Below, one piece after another: positions 1-12,594 of a DNA stretch of 64,000 nt. The DNA lies in NCBI GenBank assembly GCA_004794655.1, contig SMMW01000588.1:1-64000 (forward strand). The letters are read 5' to 3'. Every line of letters begins with the position of its first letter. Within the stretch, counting starts at the first letter, position 1. Source of the stretch: Marisa cornuarietis (Eukaryota; Mollusca; Gastropoda; Architaenioglossa; Ampullariidae). The position numbers and the translations under genes are program-made. Under the pieces are notes generated by a model. The model saw nothing but the letters and a program-made list of their open reading frames with translations, searched no databases and had not been told where the DNA came from.

Positions 1-639
1 GAATTCATTCTGTGGGTGTGTTTACCAGATTATTTGATCTCCAAATCATATCAACTTTACGGAGCAGGAATATGGGGCTTTAGTGAAAAGGTTTGCATGA
101 AAATTGAAGTGCGTACCTACGTGTTATGAACAGATTTTTGGGTATGGGCTTACTTAGTCCTAACATGATGACATATGGTGATTTTGGAAGCCCCTTTTCG
201 TTAACATACGTGTAAGTTGTGTTAGATACTGCCTAAAATAACAAAGAATGAAAGAATGCAGACTTCCACGGAGAACCTATAAAATGTTAGAACGGCTGGA
301 CAACAATGAGAACCAAAACTAGGATGTGAAATGAGGCTGGTATTCTGTTTAGTTCACAAAATCATATAAACGCTTGACGACAGTCTAAGAAAGTAACATA
401 CAGCGGCTTCTGATTTAAGACAATTTTGTGTTTACATAATTTATGCATTTATTTAATTTCATAGACTTCTTGGACAATGAAGTACTGTATTCCTGAAGTT
501 ATTAAGCAGATAGCACTACAATTTATTATTATTATTATTATTCCCGTTTCCATACGTTTTTCCGTTTTCTTTCCTGTCGTCTTGGTTGGTTTCTTCATTT
601 TCTCTCTATCATGATTATTGTTGTTAGTATCATTTTTAA
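1..639. other. AT-rich DNA, no gene seen
   Basis: No convincing reading frame or recognised repeat is visible. A short (ATT)n run lies at about 522-541. Confidence 0.5.
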
Positions 640-700
640 AGTGCCATGAGCTTGCTTTTAGGACTGTGATATGTCGCTATAAAAGTAACCTTTAATATAA
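640..700 (+). repeat. LINE/SINE 3'-tail-like fragment
   Basis: The segment contains AAGTGCCATGAGCTTGCT followed by a CGCTATAAAAG-like stretch. The same AAGTGCCATGAGCT core recurs at about 7905. The layout (conserved core, then a 'GCTATAA' stretch, close to ATT or GTT runs) resembles the ends of invertebrate LINEs or SINEs that finish in microsatellite tails. The family is inferred. Confidence 0.3.
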
Positions 701-846
701 TATAAATATGTTTGTCTTTAATGTATTACATGGGCAATATTTTACACTGCTTTGACGAGTGTGCACAAAATGACAATGATAAATAAATTTCTTTGTATTC
801 GGCTGATCTCGTGCCCATAGCGATACAGATGTATATAAATAGACCG

Positions 847-848
<2 letters not shown>

Positions 849-882
<34 letters not shown>

Positions 883-1115
883 ACAGACACACACACACAC
901 AGACACACACACACAGACACACACACACACAGACACACAGACAGACACACACACACACACACAGAGACAGACACAGACACACACACAGACACACACACAC
1001 ACAGACACAGACACAGACACACACACAGACACACACACAGACACAGACACACACACACAGACACACACACAGACACACACACACAGACACACACACACAC
1101 AGACACACACACACA

Positions 1116-1162
<47 letters not shown>

Positions 1163-1174
1163 ACGTACGTACGT
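849..1174. repeat. (CA)n/(CAGA)n microsatellite with (GTAC)n end
   Basis: About 310 bp of CA dinucleotides are interspersed with CAGA units, followed by roughly three and a half GTAC units at 1161-1174. The long frames through it on both strands (His-Thr or Cys-Val repeats) are artefacts of the repeat. Confidence 0.97.
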
Positions 1175-1189
1175 TAGACTCGGCTCAGA

Positions 1190-1415
1190 AACACTTTACT
1201 AAAAGGCCGGGCTGGTCGTAGTAGTTGCCAGAGATTAAGAACTCCCTGGTGTATATCCTTCTCTCGCTAACTCAGGTGTATCAGTCCTCCGTGCAGACGG
1301 CCAACAGCGGGTCAGAACCGGGTTAAGCTCGACTTCTCGTGTCGTTGCCACAGTCGTGTAGTGCGCCGTCTTTGATCCGCAGGTGATCAGCGCCCTGTCT
1401 ACGTCACCGTGAAAG
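1190..1415 (+). other. possible 5'-UTR exon ending in a strong splice donor
   Basis: A GC-richer block than its surroundings ends in GAAAG|GTGAGT (GT at 1416), close to the donor consensus. No open frame with a good start was seen, so if it is an exon it would be non-coding. It could be the first exon of the + strand gene whose coding exon lies at 2778-2974. The pairing is inference; the 5' end is not defined. Confidence 0.25.
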
Positions 1416-2569
1416 GTGAGTACCGTAGAGGGATAGAATAGCTTATTTTACCTTGGCAGAGCATTTTCTGGAATTTCTTCTTAAGACTGAGCACCAGAGT
1501 AGGTGACCAAGAATGAGTACATGTGCACTGGTAGTGGGCCACTAGAGGTGAGGTAGTCTTTGTCAGGTTTAGGTAGCAGCGAGAGATACTTGTTTGACAA
1601 AGTTTCGTTCAGATCAGTTCCTGCGAACCTTCGTACAAACAAGACACTGCATTTCCACACCTTCCTTATCCACCCCGTCTCTGGTTTAAACTCATGCTGA
1701 TACTGATCTGTTGGGACAAAGTGGGCTTACCTAGCAAACATCAAGTACCTGTGGCATTTCATTTTTTTTACCCGCGCATAACTTCTTTGATCAAGAAATG
1801 TGGGCGTGCATGAGTCCGTGCGTGGGCCTGTACACGCCCCTGATTATATGATAACGTGTTTTTGTTTGTCTCTGCGGATTCATTGGCACCAGTTTCGCAA
1901 CCTGAGCTCATATGATCCCGAGGCTGAAAGAGATCTCGTGTAAGTCCATTTTGTAAGTCTGTTAGGATGTCACGCTGGTTGGCATAAAAGGGGGGGCAGT
2001 AGGTTGTCTCTGTAAGTAAACTGAAGTTACTTATCCAGGAGTTCGTGTATTGACAGTTCGGTTTCCTTTCCACGAGACGCATATGTCAGCGACTAGGTGA
2101 AATTCCCAGATGTGTAGACCAGCTCATTGCCTTGTTTGATTGACGTCCTTCCGCTCTCGGGTATAATTTTTAAATAAATAATTTAGTAACATGTTTGAGA
2201 TGTACAGTTATCTATTTAATTTCTTTATTTAGGAGGTCTGTGCATATCATGTCTATTTTTATCCTCTGTATTTTATTTATATGTGTGAGTATTTCTGTCC
2301 TCTGAATTTTATGCTATTTATATACCTCTGTACTGGATTTTATGTGAGTATGTGTACTTGTTACTTATCGTTTAGATGTTTGCTTCTTTTACTATGTATA
2401 AGTGTACACTGATGTGTGTACATAAATGACTTGCCAAGCAGATTACTCTACATTTTAGGTGCGTCTAAAATTTCTTTAGAATTTGTTGTTTGTTACAATA
2501 TTGACCATGCTTCAGAGCACAGCTCATGTTCTACAGCAAGTTTTAAAGTTGTGGTGTTATAGAGTGCAA
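1416..2569. other. intergenic or intronic DNA, nothing assigned
   Basis: No supported gene. The 104-residue minus-strand frame at 1768-2082 has no domain-like character and no splice context. Confidence 0.4.
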
Positions 2570-2777
2570 CAACATGTTTTACAATGATGTACGATATGTT
2601 TTACAGTGTGTACAACATGTTTTACAATGATGTACAATATGTTTTACAGTGTGCACAACATGTTTTACAATGATGTACGATATGTTTTACAGTGTGTACA
2701 ACATGTTTTACAATGATGTACAATATGTTTTACAGTGTTACAACATGTTTTACAATGCTATTCAACGTGTATTGCAG
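2570..2777 (+). repeat. 43-bp minisatellite running into a splice acceptor
   Basis: Four near-perfect tandem units (2570-2612, 2613-2655, 2656-2698, 2699-2740, the last 42 bp) are followed by a degenerate fifth. Units alternate TGTACG and TGTACA, giving an 86-bp higher-order period. Each unit contains ATGTTTTACAG, which looks like a 3' splice site. In the fifth copy the aligned stretch is GTGTATTGCAG, the acceptor of the adjacent exon. Confidence 0.9.
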
Positions 2778-2974
2778 ACGTTCAGGAAGAGATCGACACT
2801 TGCGGGATGGCCATGGCGAGGGGGAGTGGGCGTAGAGGCAAACTGGATGAGAGTAAGAATAGTCTAGACCAGCTGTTGAAGGAGGTAAGCAAAGGCGGAC
2901 GCACTGACGTCACAGAAATCACGCGCCTGCTGGACAGCGGTGACCTGGGGCCACTGCACGACATCCGGGACCCT
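2778..2974 (+). CDS. candidate coding exon, probable start exon of an unrecognised protein
   Basis: The segment follows TATTGCAG and ends at CCCT|GTGAGT (GT at 2975). A second donor-like site, GAG|GTAAGC, lies inside at 2884/2885. Two in-frame ATGs at 2807 and 2813 stand in good context (GCGGGATGGCCATGG). From 2807 the frame gives 56 residues to the distal donor, in phase 0. The peptide begins MAMARGSGRRGKLDE and continues with an acidic/basic, helix-prone stretch (LDQLLKEVSKGG, then ITRLLDSGDLGPLHDIRDP), which reads like real protein. No domain is recognised and the next exon was not found. The internal donor would yield a shorter, also phase-0, form. Exon status rests on splice signals and residue composition only. 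Confidence 0.45.
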
Positions 2975-3207
2975 GTGAGTGAGCAACAATCACCTGGTAT
3001 TATTTTCTAATAAGATAGCGAGCTAACATTCACTCACAGGGAATATGTCAGTTTTATTTATTTGCTCATAACCAAGGGCAAAGGGTTAGAAGTTAATGGC
3101 GCAAACCATTTCAATAGTCAGACAATTTCGCAAAGCATAATTGTCAGCGTAATTGCATTAACTGATGTCATAACTCGATAAAGTGGATCCACTTTATTAA
3201 AATAGCG

Positions 3208-3208
3208 T

Positions 3209-3278
<70 letters not shown>

Positions 3279-3297
3279 CGACGAGGAGGAGGAGGAA
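3208..3297 (+). repeat. (GAT)n microsatellite
   Basis: About 70 bp of perfect GAT repeats grade into GAC and GAG triplets. Poly-Met, poly-Ile and poly-Ser frames here are repeat artefacts. Confidence 0.95.
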
Positions 3298-4784
3298 TAA
3301 AAAAGCGAATAACAAATACAACAGTAGTAAACACTATTACCAACTATCAAGGCTTAATTATACTAAAACGACCTCAGCTTTAAAGAAATTTCTATCCGTA
3401 CATTTCTTTGCAAAAAATTTGGAAACAAAAACAACAAAAAACAGGTCTGTCGGCAATATGAGTGTTGGGCAGATCCTGCGGTTTCTGCCTCCAATTGGCT
3501 TTACAGGTGAGTGGCTTCACTCACAGCACAGTAACGCGGATTAACAGGATTCAGCCAAAATTTAAACCGTCAACCACTCGATGAACTGATCCCGTCAGGC
3601 AGGTTGCTGTATGTGACCCTTGAATCTATATCGGTTTCAAATATGAAAGATTTATGTGTCTTACGTGAAGAACATACAAGGAAGATTTTACCGTCTTGCA
3701 GTAGCAACAATAGGGGATTTATTTTGTTTGGTTGCTTTGGGGTTATTTATTTGTTTGTAGCTTATTTGTTTATTTAAGTGATTATTTAAGACAGCCTGAC
3801 CCAGGTCACAGAATATCGACGTAATTAACTATGTTAAGCGACCTTCATTAAAACGCATGCAAATTAAAATCAAAGGTGCTCGAGAAAACCACCGATGCTA
3901 GTTCTGTAAACAAATGTCACACACGCACGCACGTCATGCTTGTTTATCCGCCATTTCTGCTCTTTATCAACGATTTATAGAGGAACTAACTCTCCAGGTG
4001 AAAGCAATCGTTCAATACACGTTCAGACAAAGACAAAGATGCTCTCATAAAATGCAGTTTATGTTTTATTAAAAATGATTTCTGCTCAAAGTCGGAATAG
4101 ACCACAAACAGTAGTCAAAGGAATATTAAAAAATATTTTTATAAACACGTGACTTCTGTAAAAAAAAATTCGTTAATAAATCACAATCGACTTATGTGCG
4201 CTGGTAAACAAAAAGACAACAATGAAAGGCGCCAGTCATTTCGACCCAGTGTCATATCGGCCCAGTCCTATTCACCTCCCGACCCTGCCCAGAAATATCG
4301 TTTTACACATCACACTTAAGTAAGTGAAAATCACACGAGGAAGACTTTACTGTCTTGCAGTAACAACGATCGAGTGTCTCACGATAACAGGAGCAGACTG
4401 ATAAGTACTGCACTTTATAACAGAAGATAGCAGAAGCTTCTTATCGCAGATAGCAGGAAGTGTAGACTAGGGACTCATGTCCCAGGTTGTCATCACTAAA
4501 TCAAACGGTTAAGCCCTCATGCAGTCTCATGATATCTCGCGTCTTTATTTTATTTCTAACATTTTTTGCGTAAACCTCATTCGTGACGGTAGGCTAAGCG
4601 GGGGTTTGACCCCCCCCCCCTGGACGGATCTATTTACCCCTTTTTAAAAAAATCATAAAAATACACTAAAAGAGATAAAAGAACAATTTAAAATAATTCT
4701 GAAAGATCAAAATGTAACAAAAAGGAGCAGTCTTACCTTGTGTTTGCTTAATAACACACTTTTATAGTATTCCCAACAGAAAAT
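3298..4784. other. no gene assigned
   Basis: AT-rich DNA. A 62-bp segment at 3445-3506 ends in ACAG|GTGAGT but has an A-rich, pyrimidine-poor upstream side, so it is not called as an exon. A poly-C run lies near 4611-4620. Confidence 0.4.
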
Positions 4785-5180
4785 GCCATGATGATGATGA
4801 TGATGATGATGATGATGTCAATTTGTAATGCGCAGGTATCCATTCGGAAGAATGCTCATCGCGCAGCAAAAACAAAATAAATAAAAAATAAGAAAAAAAA
4901 TAAATAAAAATAAAATAAAGTAAATAAATAGATAAATACCAGGAAAGTAAAAAATAAAGACACAAGTGTTGCTTGGCTGTTTAAGTTTAAGTCCGTCTTA
5001 AATAAACAGATGGGTCTTCAGTCTTTTTCGAAACGTGGTTGGTGAGGTGATGGTGGACAATGACGATGGCAGAGCATTCCACAGTTTAGGTGCCGCGTTT
5101 TTGAAGGCCCTGGCTCCAAATCTCTTAAGGAAATTAAGAAACGAGTTTACAGGAACTAGTGTGGCGTGACATACCTGTAA
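4785..5180 (-). mobile_element. 3' end of a non-LTR retrotransposon (LINE), truncated
   Basis: On the minus strand 5180-5003 encodes an uninterrupted C-terminal LINE ORF2 segment with the hallmark pattern AFKNAAPKLWNALPSSL, then TFRKRLKTHLF. This arrangement (aromatic, then AAPKLWNxLP, then FKxxLKTHLF) is typical of the C-termini of CR1/L2/Jockey-like ORF2 proteins. An AT-rich 3' UTR follows, ending in a (CAT)n tail at about 4786-4817. The reverse transcriptase and endonuclease are absent, so this is a 5'-truncated dead copy. Confidence 0.75.
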
Positions 5181-7900
5181 CAGTTTTCGAATTAATTAAT
5201 TTTCAGTGTGATTTTCAAGGAATTGGAGGATGCGTAAGCTGCTGCGGAACATAAGTGTTTTGAAACCTCTTATCAGAGTTGACTTGTGATAACTGATTAA
5301 CGGATACATATCCGTCATTGTAAACTGTATTTTACTTTTGACTCTTAGAAGTAAACTTACACAAGACAGAGAGAATAGGGAACAAACATCAGAGAGTATT
5401 TTAAGTGGAACTTGTATTGAGACTCGAAAATTTAATGTATTGTGACCCTGTGGGAGGAGTGATAATTTTGTTTTGAAAGGGAGACCAAGCAGAAAGGAGT
5501 ACTGGAGTGTACAAAATAAAAGAAAGGAGAAGGCCACTTTCAGATCGCTGTCTTTTGTGTTGAAGGAATTCGTGTGGACGTCTTGTATGTATCGTAGTGG
5601 TGTTGACAGTAAAGTTGCCCTTTACATTCAGCGAGAATGGTAAACACATCCCATCTATCCCCCCCCACACCCTACCCCCCAACACAGACCAACGCCCATC
5701 AACCACCATAAAGAATCCCGTCGTAATCTCTTGTTCCGTGATTTCCTATCACACCTGTAGAGGTGTCGCTTGCCTCAAGTCGAAAAAATGTAATCACTTG
5801 AAAGAATATTTCTGCAGTCAATGTGCACACCTGTAGCAGATAGGACAGCCACGTACGCAGGCAGAAAAGTGGACCCTTCAGGTAACACTGTTTCAACTCT
5901 TGTACACAATTTTGTTATAAAATGACAACACTCTTTTTCACGTTGTAATTCTCAGGCTTTTATCTTGCATCTCCTTCTCTTCCTTCGATGGCAATTACGT
6001 AATTGTAATAATTATAGTGTAGTGGCTGCACGCGGCACGAGTAATTTGCCCTAATAGTCGTGAGATATCAGAGTAGTAGAAACCAGAGAAACTGTAGCCA
6101 GTCAAGAAGACAAAAAAAAAAGAGGGTTGGGTTGGTCAGGAAAATCTACTCCAAATACTGTTAAACATTAATAATAAATTTGTAGAGAATACATGTGCTT
6201 TGATATAATCAGTAAACGTTTCTGCCGAGTGCCCTATACAACATGTATAGCTGTAAACAGGTAGGTGGTTTCTCGTCAGTGAACTTTCATGCAAGAATAG
6301 CCTTATACTTCATGATAAGCAGTACACGCCGAATAGTAAAACACGGACTTTTCTAGGATAAAGGAATGCTCGTGAAAAAGACAGTAATGGCTTGCGGAGT
6401 TTTTTTTAGCGACGAATAGGAACACAGACATTCAGGCACCCTAACCACACGAAAAAAACTTCCTATAAAATTATTACCTTAAGAAGAATAGTTGACAAAT
6501 GTTATCCATCACTGATGACTCATCAAACCCTTTTTAGGTCCATATTAACATGCAGAGAAACCAATTTTTAATTCACATCTTATTTGTAATTATAAATATT
6601 TTTTGTCTTTTTCAAAGAGTACAAACTCTATCTCTAAACCTAATCCTAAACTTAACCAAACCCTAACCAAAAAGTAAAGCCTACGCAAGAACTGAACATT
6701 CAACATCAGCACAAAAAGCATTGCTCTTATTGCTGCTTAAAAACATTTTCACGAAATCGAGAAAAAGTTCCAGTTTCCTTGTCCAGTTGATCACTGTTTT
6801 GGGGCAAAGCTCGTCATTCCCTACTTACATTGGGAACAATAAAGTCAGGGGTCGAGAGATAAGGTCTCCATCCAGCTCCTGCTCGATGTTGCCTTTGTAA
6901 CCTGCGCTTTACGTGGCAAGGCTGAAAGATATGAAAACAGTACAAAAAGGAAAGAAAAATCACCCAAACAAAACAGAACAAAATAAAAATTCGCTGATAA
7001 CAGGTGCACGAATAGGCACTTCAAAAATACATTATCTTTGCTTTGAATGCATGTTGTCAGACTAACATCCCAGGCGTATCTTCCTTGTTTATGTCATAAA
7101 TTCCAGTTTCAATTGTCTAGGACACTCACTCGGAGGACACAAACACTTCTTGGTGTTTACCTCTATCCTCTTCCTATCAATCAAACATTTTTAAACTTTC
7201 AAATACTTCAAGTACTTTGCGCGAGGCTGAAATCATCAAGGAGCACACCAGGGTGGGTTACTACACCCTTCTTTATCTCCCAGTGAGGTTTGGTGAGGTT
7301 CTTTCTTCGTCCTTTCAGAAGAAGAAATATGAGCTGTTTATTTTTTTTTCCTTCTTATCCAAAATTTCTCAGCAGATTTAGGTGTGTCAATACTACTATT
7401 TTTCTGTGCAGTTACTTGTATTGAGACGGATAAACGTATCTGTCTACAATGACAGTAACAAGGTATCTTTGGCAGTCATGTTCGTTAATGTTGGACTGAT
7501 GAGAGCAGCTGGCTGTTATTTTCATTCTGTCTCATTTCTTGGTGCTCGTGAGATGATGCTGGATCGCCACCCCTTCTTTCCACCCTCAGCTTACTTCTGT
7601 CAACTTTATACCCGTCTTAACGCTTTACAGTTCATTCCAGCTTGAATATTCGTAATACTGTGTCTACTCGGTGGATGAGCAAGAAACACAATTTTATGAA
7701 ATAGACCTTAAAAAAAACCAAACGCGTTATAAACTTGTATTATGCTATAAAAATATCACTGAAGTTGGGTTTTACAAGAGGCTACCCCCACGAGTCTTTA
7801 AGGTGTGTGAATGTCCGTCCCCCCCACCTCGCACACATACATTTGTAAACGTTGTTCCTTTTTCAACTTTTCGGGTTTTTTTTTTGTTTTTAGCCTTTCC
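5181..7900. other. no gene assigned
   Basis: Short frames only, without splice or domain support. A degenerate telomere-like run (CCTAAAC/CCCTAACC-type words) lies at about 6630-6672. Confidence 0.4.
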
Positions 7901-7902
7901 TT

Positions 7903-7990
7903 TTTAAGTGCCATGAGCTCGCTCAACTAACGGTGGTATGAACGTTTATTATGGTTCTTGCTAGTTTTGTTGTTGTTGTTGTTGTTAGTA
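7903..7990 (+). repeat. LINE/SINE 3'-tail-like fragment with (GTT)n
   Basis: AAGTGCCATGAGCTCGCT matches the element at about 648 and is followed by a (TTG)n run at about 7969-7987. It is interpreted as a retroelement 3' end with a microsatellite tail. Confidence 0.35.
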
Positions 7991-7999
7991 ACAGTATTT

Positions 8000-8690
8000 C
8001 CATTGATCGTTTCTACAGTTCACTATTTACCTTCGACACATTATGATTAGACAAAATCTTACTCTTTTCCTCAAACTTGCTCATTCCTCCAAAACTATAT
8101 ATCCCTCCCTCCTGCAAACAAAAAGGGAAAACAATGTTGACAGTTTGTATGGTCGTCGAATTGGTCATGGACCTAAAGATAAAAGATTATTGACTTGTGT
8201 GCTTCGTATGTTTGTGTTGAAAGTTGACAGTTCTTCTTGCCGTCGCAATAGTCAGTCGTATGAATATCGAAACTATAGACCTCTTTGTGATGCAGTAATG
8301 TCTAACTTTTGTCCACAATGCAAATCCTTCCACGCAACCGACTTTGTCGAGGACATAACGAGACTGCACACTTCAAATTGTAACTCCTCTCTCCCATGTC
8401 TAGCACGAACGATGATAGACGAGTTCTGCAATATCAACAGTACAATGGCTATCAGTGTGAAACGTCTGGATTAATATCTAAGGTGTCAGGCTGTAGTCGT
8501 GCAGCTTTCGCGGATAAATATTGTGTTTCCTCTATTGCAATGACTGCTACCAGGATGGAATGTGATCTGAGTAAGAGATTATTGTTTTCTCTTCTTTTTT
8601 CTTCTTTCTCCCACTTCTTCCTCCTTTCTTTTTTTTTCTTGCTCCTTATTTCTTCTTTAACAGCAATTAAATAAAAGTGAGGCGAAAACT
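8000..8690. other. unassigned; 143-codon frame of doubtful status
   Basis: A + strand frame at 8043-8474 encodes 143 residues with scattered cysteines but no recognisable domain, signal peptide or splice context. It is probably chance in this AT-rich region. Confidence 0.3.
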
Positions 8691-8692
8691 AT

Positions 8693-8801
8693 ACAGTCGC
8701 TTGTAATAAATTGGAGAAGGTAAAACCAGTACACAGCAGTTGAATAAACCCACACAGTCGTATCTAATAAGTTGGAGAAGGTGAAATCAGCATACAGCAG
8801 A
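8693..8801 (+). repeat. 61-bp two-copy tandem duplication
   Basis: Two diverged copies beginning ACAGTCG and containing TTGGAGAAGG and CAGCAG start at 8693 and 8754. Confidence 0.7.
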
Positions 8802-8869
8802 AAATTTGTGTAGCGATAAGGATGTAGAGTGGGGATGGGAGTAGGACTAACTTGTTGTTTACAAGTCAA

Positions 8870-10078
8870 TGTGTTACTAGGAAAGCGTGGATCACGAGAT
8901 TAGCAAACTCCACCCACAGGCAGTGCTCACACCTAATCCTGTGTGACAGGTGTGGTTGTTTTGATCCCCACCATAAGCAGTCAGTGAGCTGCTGCTGCTT
9001 CATGAGTTCCGCGGAAAATGTGGGTTAAGGTTAGACTGCAGGCTTTTATTTTGGACAGAATGAGCAGACAAAAAGATCGCTATAAAAGTTTAAGACTAAC
9101 CCGATTGCTCAGCAAAAATCGCTGGAAACTGAGTATGAAGTATCACAAAAACATATTCCGGTGGTATTTTGTGAGAGAGAGGCATGAGAGATTTTAGATT
9201 AATAATTTTTTTCAAGTACACCTGAATTTTCCGAGAAAACAGGAAGTGACGAAAGGGAAGTATTTCTAAAAATAGTGTTGTCTGCATGAACTGAATTTGA
9301 AGAGAAAAGATGCAATCCTCGGTAACAGATAACAGACCAGGATACATTGTGCTGTTGCTGAATGTTCTCTTCGGTAATCGGAGTTAGCTTGTACTCATTA
9401 AGGAAATCCTAAAAATAATGGCAACAAACGTCAGTAGATTAACTTTGTTCAGAGATGTGTATACTGCTTTAATCAAATGTACCCACACCGTACTCAATAA
9501 TTTGCTCAAAGCATTTTAAAGTTATTGTTATCCCGTCAATTACACAGTACAATCAAGTTTTGGACTTTCCCTAATAATAAGAGCTCTTCCTACAGCAGTG
9601 CTTACTATACAAAAGCACGAGCTGTTAAAACCAACTACGACTGCTGGTAAAAGGCTTAAAACAAAGATAAAGGACCAGATATATGCAGCATCGACGGTTT
9701 CTGCAGCGTCTGGTCTACAAGTAACATCTGGACAGTCACAAACACAACATTTTCAGTATCTTTAGTCAGCACAATGCTGAAAACAAATGACAGTGTGAGG
9801 GCCCATTGATGCACGTGCTCCAAACAGCTAAAAAAAAAACTCGAGGATGATGAACGTGAGGAGCTTAAAAGGGAACACGTGCAAGTAAGTAAATAGTAAA
9901 ATGTGGCCTGCAGCTAACAGAGGAAGAATTAAATAATTGTTTACATCGATAAACATGGTCCAAACTATTGTTATATTTTTAATGGTAAAAAGTCATTATC
10001 AACAGTCAATTGTAACTATAAAATAATCATGCAATTCTTGAAATTAAGAATCTATCAAAAAATATTACAACAATCTTC
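8870..10078. other. no gene assigned
   Basis: No supported coding sequence or recognised repeat was seen. Confidence 0.4.
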
Positions 10079-10966
10079 CTGATCGTCATAGACTGGATCA
10101 TGAGAAGAACAATCTCTAACAGCAACACAGGCATTCAATGGACCTTTGCCATGCAACTTGAGGATCTCGACTTTGCAGACGACATCAGCCTGTTGTCCCA
10201 CAAGCAACAACATGCACGGACAAAGCTCACTCAGCTCTCAGAAGAAGCAGCGACAACTGGCCTGACAATCAACATCAAGAAGACAGAGGTAATGCGGATC
10301 AACAACAAGCAAGAAGCCCCCACTTCAACTACACGGGGTATGTATTACAGAGACTGACCGCTTCACCTACCTAGGCAGCATAGCCACCAAGGATGGAGGT
10401 GCAGATGAAGATGTAAGAAGCAGAATAAATAAAGCCAGGCAAGCATTCCACATCCTACGACCGATCTGGAATTCCAAGGCATTATCTCAGCACACCAATA
10501 TCCACATCTTTCATACGAACGAAAAATCTGTCCTTCTATATGGGTCTGAGACATGGCGTGTGACAAACACCATCATCAACAAGATTCAAACATTCATCAA
10601 CAGATGTCTACGCCACATTTTCAACATCAGATGGCCCGAGAAGATCTCAAATGCATACCTGTGGGAGAGAGCCAACCAAAAACCTGCCAGCCAAGACATC
10701 AAGAAGCGAAAGTGGGGCTGGATCGGTCACACCCTGCGAAAGCCGGCCGAAAATCTAACACGACATGCTTTGGACTGGAACCCACAAGGGAGGCGCAGGG
10801 TTGGAAGACCCAGACAGACGTGGAGAAGATCGGTCCACCGCGAGGCGGAGGCAGCTGGAATGACATGGGCCCAACTGGGGAGGGAGGCCCAGAACCGGGT
10901 TCGCTGGCATGGTGTAGTTGCGGCCCTATGCTCCACTGGGGGTGAAAAGGAAGAAGAAGAAGAAGC
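10079..10966 (+). mobile_element. 5'-truncated RTE-like LINE (RT to C-terminus)
   Basis: The copy begins inside the reverse transcriptase. It shows LEDLDFADDISLLSH, containing the catalytic FADD box (about 10157-10200), then TGLTINIKKTEVM, TYLGSIATKDGG, LLYGSETW and the C-terminal GRRRVGRPRQTWRR motif. A single frameshift near 10335 separates the first ORF (10100-10357) from the second frame, which is open to 10991. The 3' end is a (GAA)n tail at about 10947-10966. The order FADD, 'LTIN..KTEVM', 'YLGS', 'LLYG.ETW', 'GRP..TWRR' matches RTE-clade elements and the copy at 23.3-26.1 kb. It lacks the endonuclease, so it is immobile. One frameshift in about 880 bp suggests fairly recent insertion. 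Confidence 0.85.
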
Positions 10967-12594
10967 AATGACCGTGATTGTTGCCCATTAAACTTTAATC
11001 TGGAGAAGATTTACTTACCAGTCAATTGAATGAAATCGGTTTGGACCTTTTAATTTTCTTTTTTGAACTTCAGTCAAAGCTTCTAAATAAAGTTCAAAGC
11101 TGTAGGGTTTTATTCCAAAATCCGCCGTTTCATTTCTTGAGCAAAAAAAAATCGCTTCTTGAACACGACAACCTGAGCGATGTTTTTTTTCATTTGATTT
11201 AAAAAAAGGCACATATTTCTTTAACTGAGCCACACTCGCTGTTACAATAACTACTGGCGTGTAAGAGAACTTTCTAGTGCAGCAATTTTCTCTTGCTTTC
11301 CTAGAGGCAGGTTACACTGCCGATGTTTTAAGGCTTATATATTGAAAATTAAGCATAATTATGTACTCATATTTTGGGAATTATTATTTTAAAATGAACT
11401 TAACCCGATCATAAAGAAAAATGTTGCACTCGGCTTGTCCTTTAAGCTGGCGAAAACGTCTGGCCGTTTGCGCATGCGTAGAGTAGGTTAAGTGCAAGGG
11501 CGTCCCCATCGCGGGCTCTGTAAAGTAAGAAATTTCTCCTTGGCACAGTTCACGAGGAAAAGTGTTAAGCGCCCCTGTCCTAACAGTCGATGTGAACAAA
11601 CAACTTTGGGACATCATGCAGAATAAATACTGCTTTACCTTAGTGCACTTCATTCTTGTAAATAAGAAAGGTAGAGTAATCTTGTGACAGAGGATCAAAT
11701 CTCCGTGTGGATGACCTCATGTTCCAAAGCGCCTGCTGTGTGCATTTGGTGGTTGCGTGGATAATGGAAACCTGTACGGTATGAGGCGAGTTTTTATTTC
11801 TCTATTGTCGGATCAGATCGGACCAGCCTTTTGATTGCTTTCGTTTTGTCTTGGTCAGAACACACCAGAATCTAACCTTGTTGGCCTGTCTCACTGCATT
11901 TTCCTTCAGCCGCGCACACCGGGGAAAGAAGCACAAGGAGCTAATAACAACACAAAGAAACTATCCAAGTAAACACGATAATCCATATCCTATCCTATTC
12001 CCTTTATTTTCCTAGGCACTAACATTACAGATGGTCGTCCCATAATCTTTTTCAGGTCATTAGATGGCCAGAATGGAAAAAGAGAAAAATAGAAACAGGA
12101 GGAGAAAGAGAAAAAGAAAAAACACCAAAGGAAAACTACAGATTTTTTTGTTAAAGATGTTGAAAAACAATTATTGTTATTGATATTATAAACACAAACC
12201 TTATTTTGGCACATAGACAGTGCTTTGTCCTGTTATTTCAGTTTTCAGGACTGGAACACTAACCTGCATGAACACTTTACCAGAATGGGAATACTGCCAC
12301 TCTCGATATTTGCAAGGATTAGAATACTAAAAGGAGCTTCATATTTTGCTATGACTGAAACAATAACATTCTTGTTATTTACTAATGATCTCCCTCTGCT
12401 TGTGCACACACGTGCTAACTCATGTTGAAGACGTGCGCGATCTTTTCTTTCTGTGTCCCATGTCCATTCTTGTGGCCTCTCGCTCCTTCTACATAGATGT
12501 AGATCTATGTATGCATAAGGATGATAACGGCCTTCATCCTTTACTTTCTCCGTCAAAATCAGTGCTGGCCGGTGGCTGCCCTATAAATTATTAG
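10967..12594. other. no gene assigned; NRF-1-like site
   Basis: No gene is supported. TGCGCATGCGTA at about 11470-11481 resembles an NRF-1 site, but no transcript is visible nearby. Confidence 0.35.

Noticed and set aside
692..1221. Long open frames on both strands (Cys-Val and His-Thr repeats)
   Set aside because: They are translations of the (CA)n/(CAGA)n microsatellite.
3445..3506. 62-bp exon-like segment with a perfect ACAG|GTGAGT donor
   Set aside because: The upstream side is A-rich with no pyrimidine tract, and the phase-0 frame joined to the exon at 2778-2974 looks arbitrary.
3118..3544. Poly-Met, poly-Ile and poly-Ser frames
   Set aside because: They come from the (GAT)n tract, with no splice or domain support.
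8043..8474. 143-codon plus-strand frame as a gene
   Set aside because: No domain, no splice context, no compositional contrast with the flanks.
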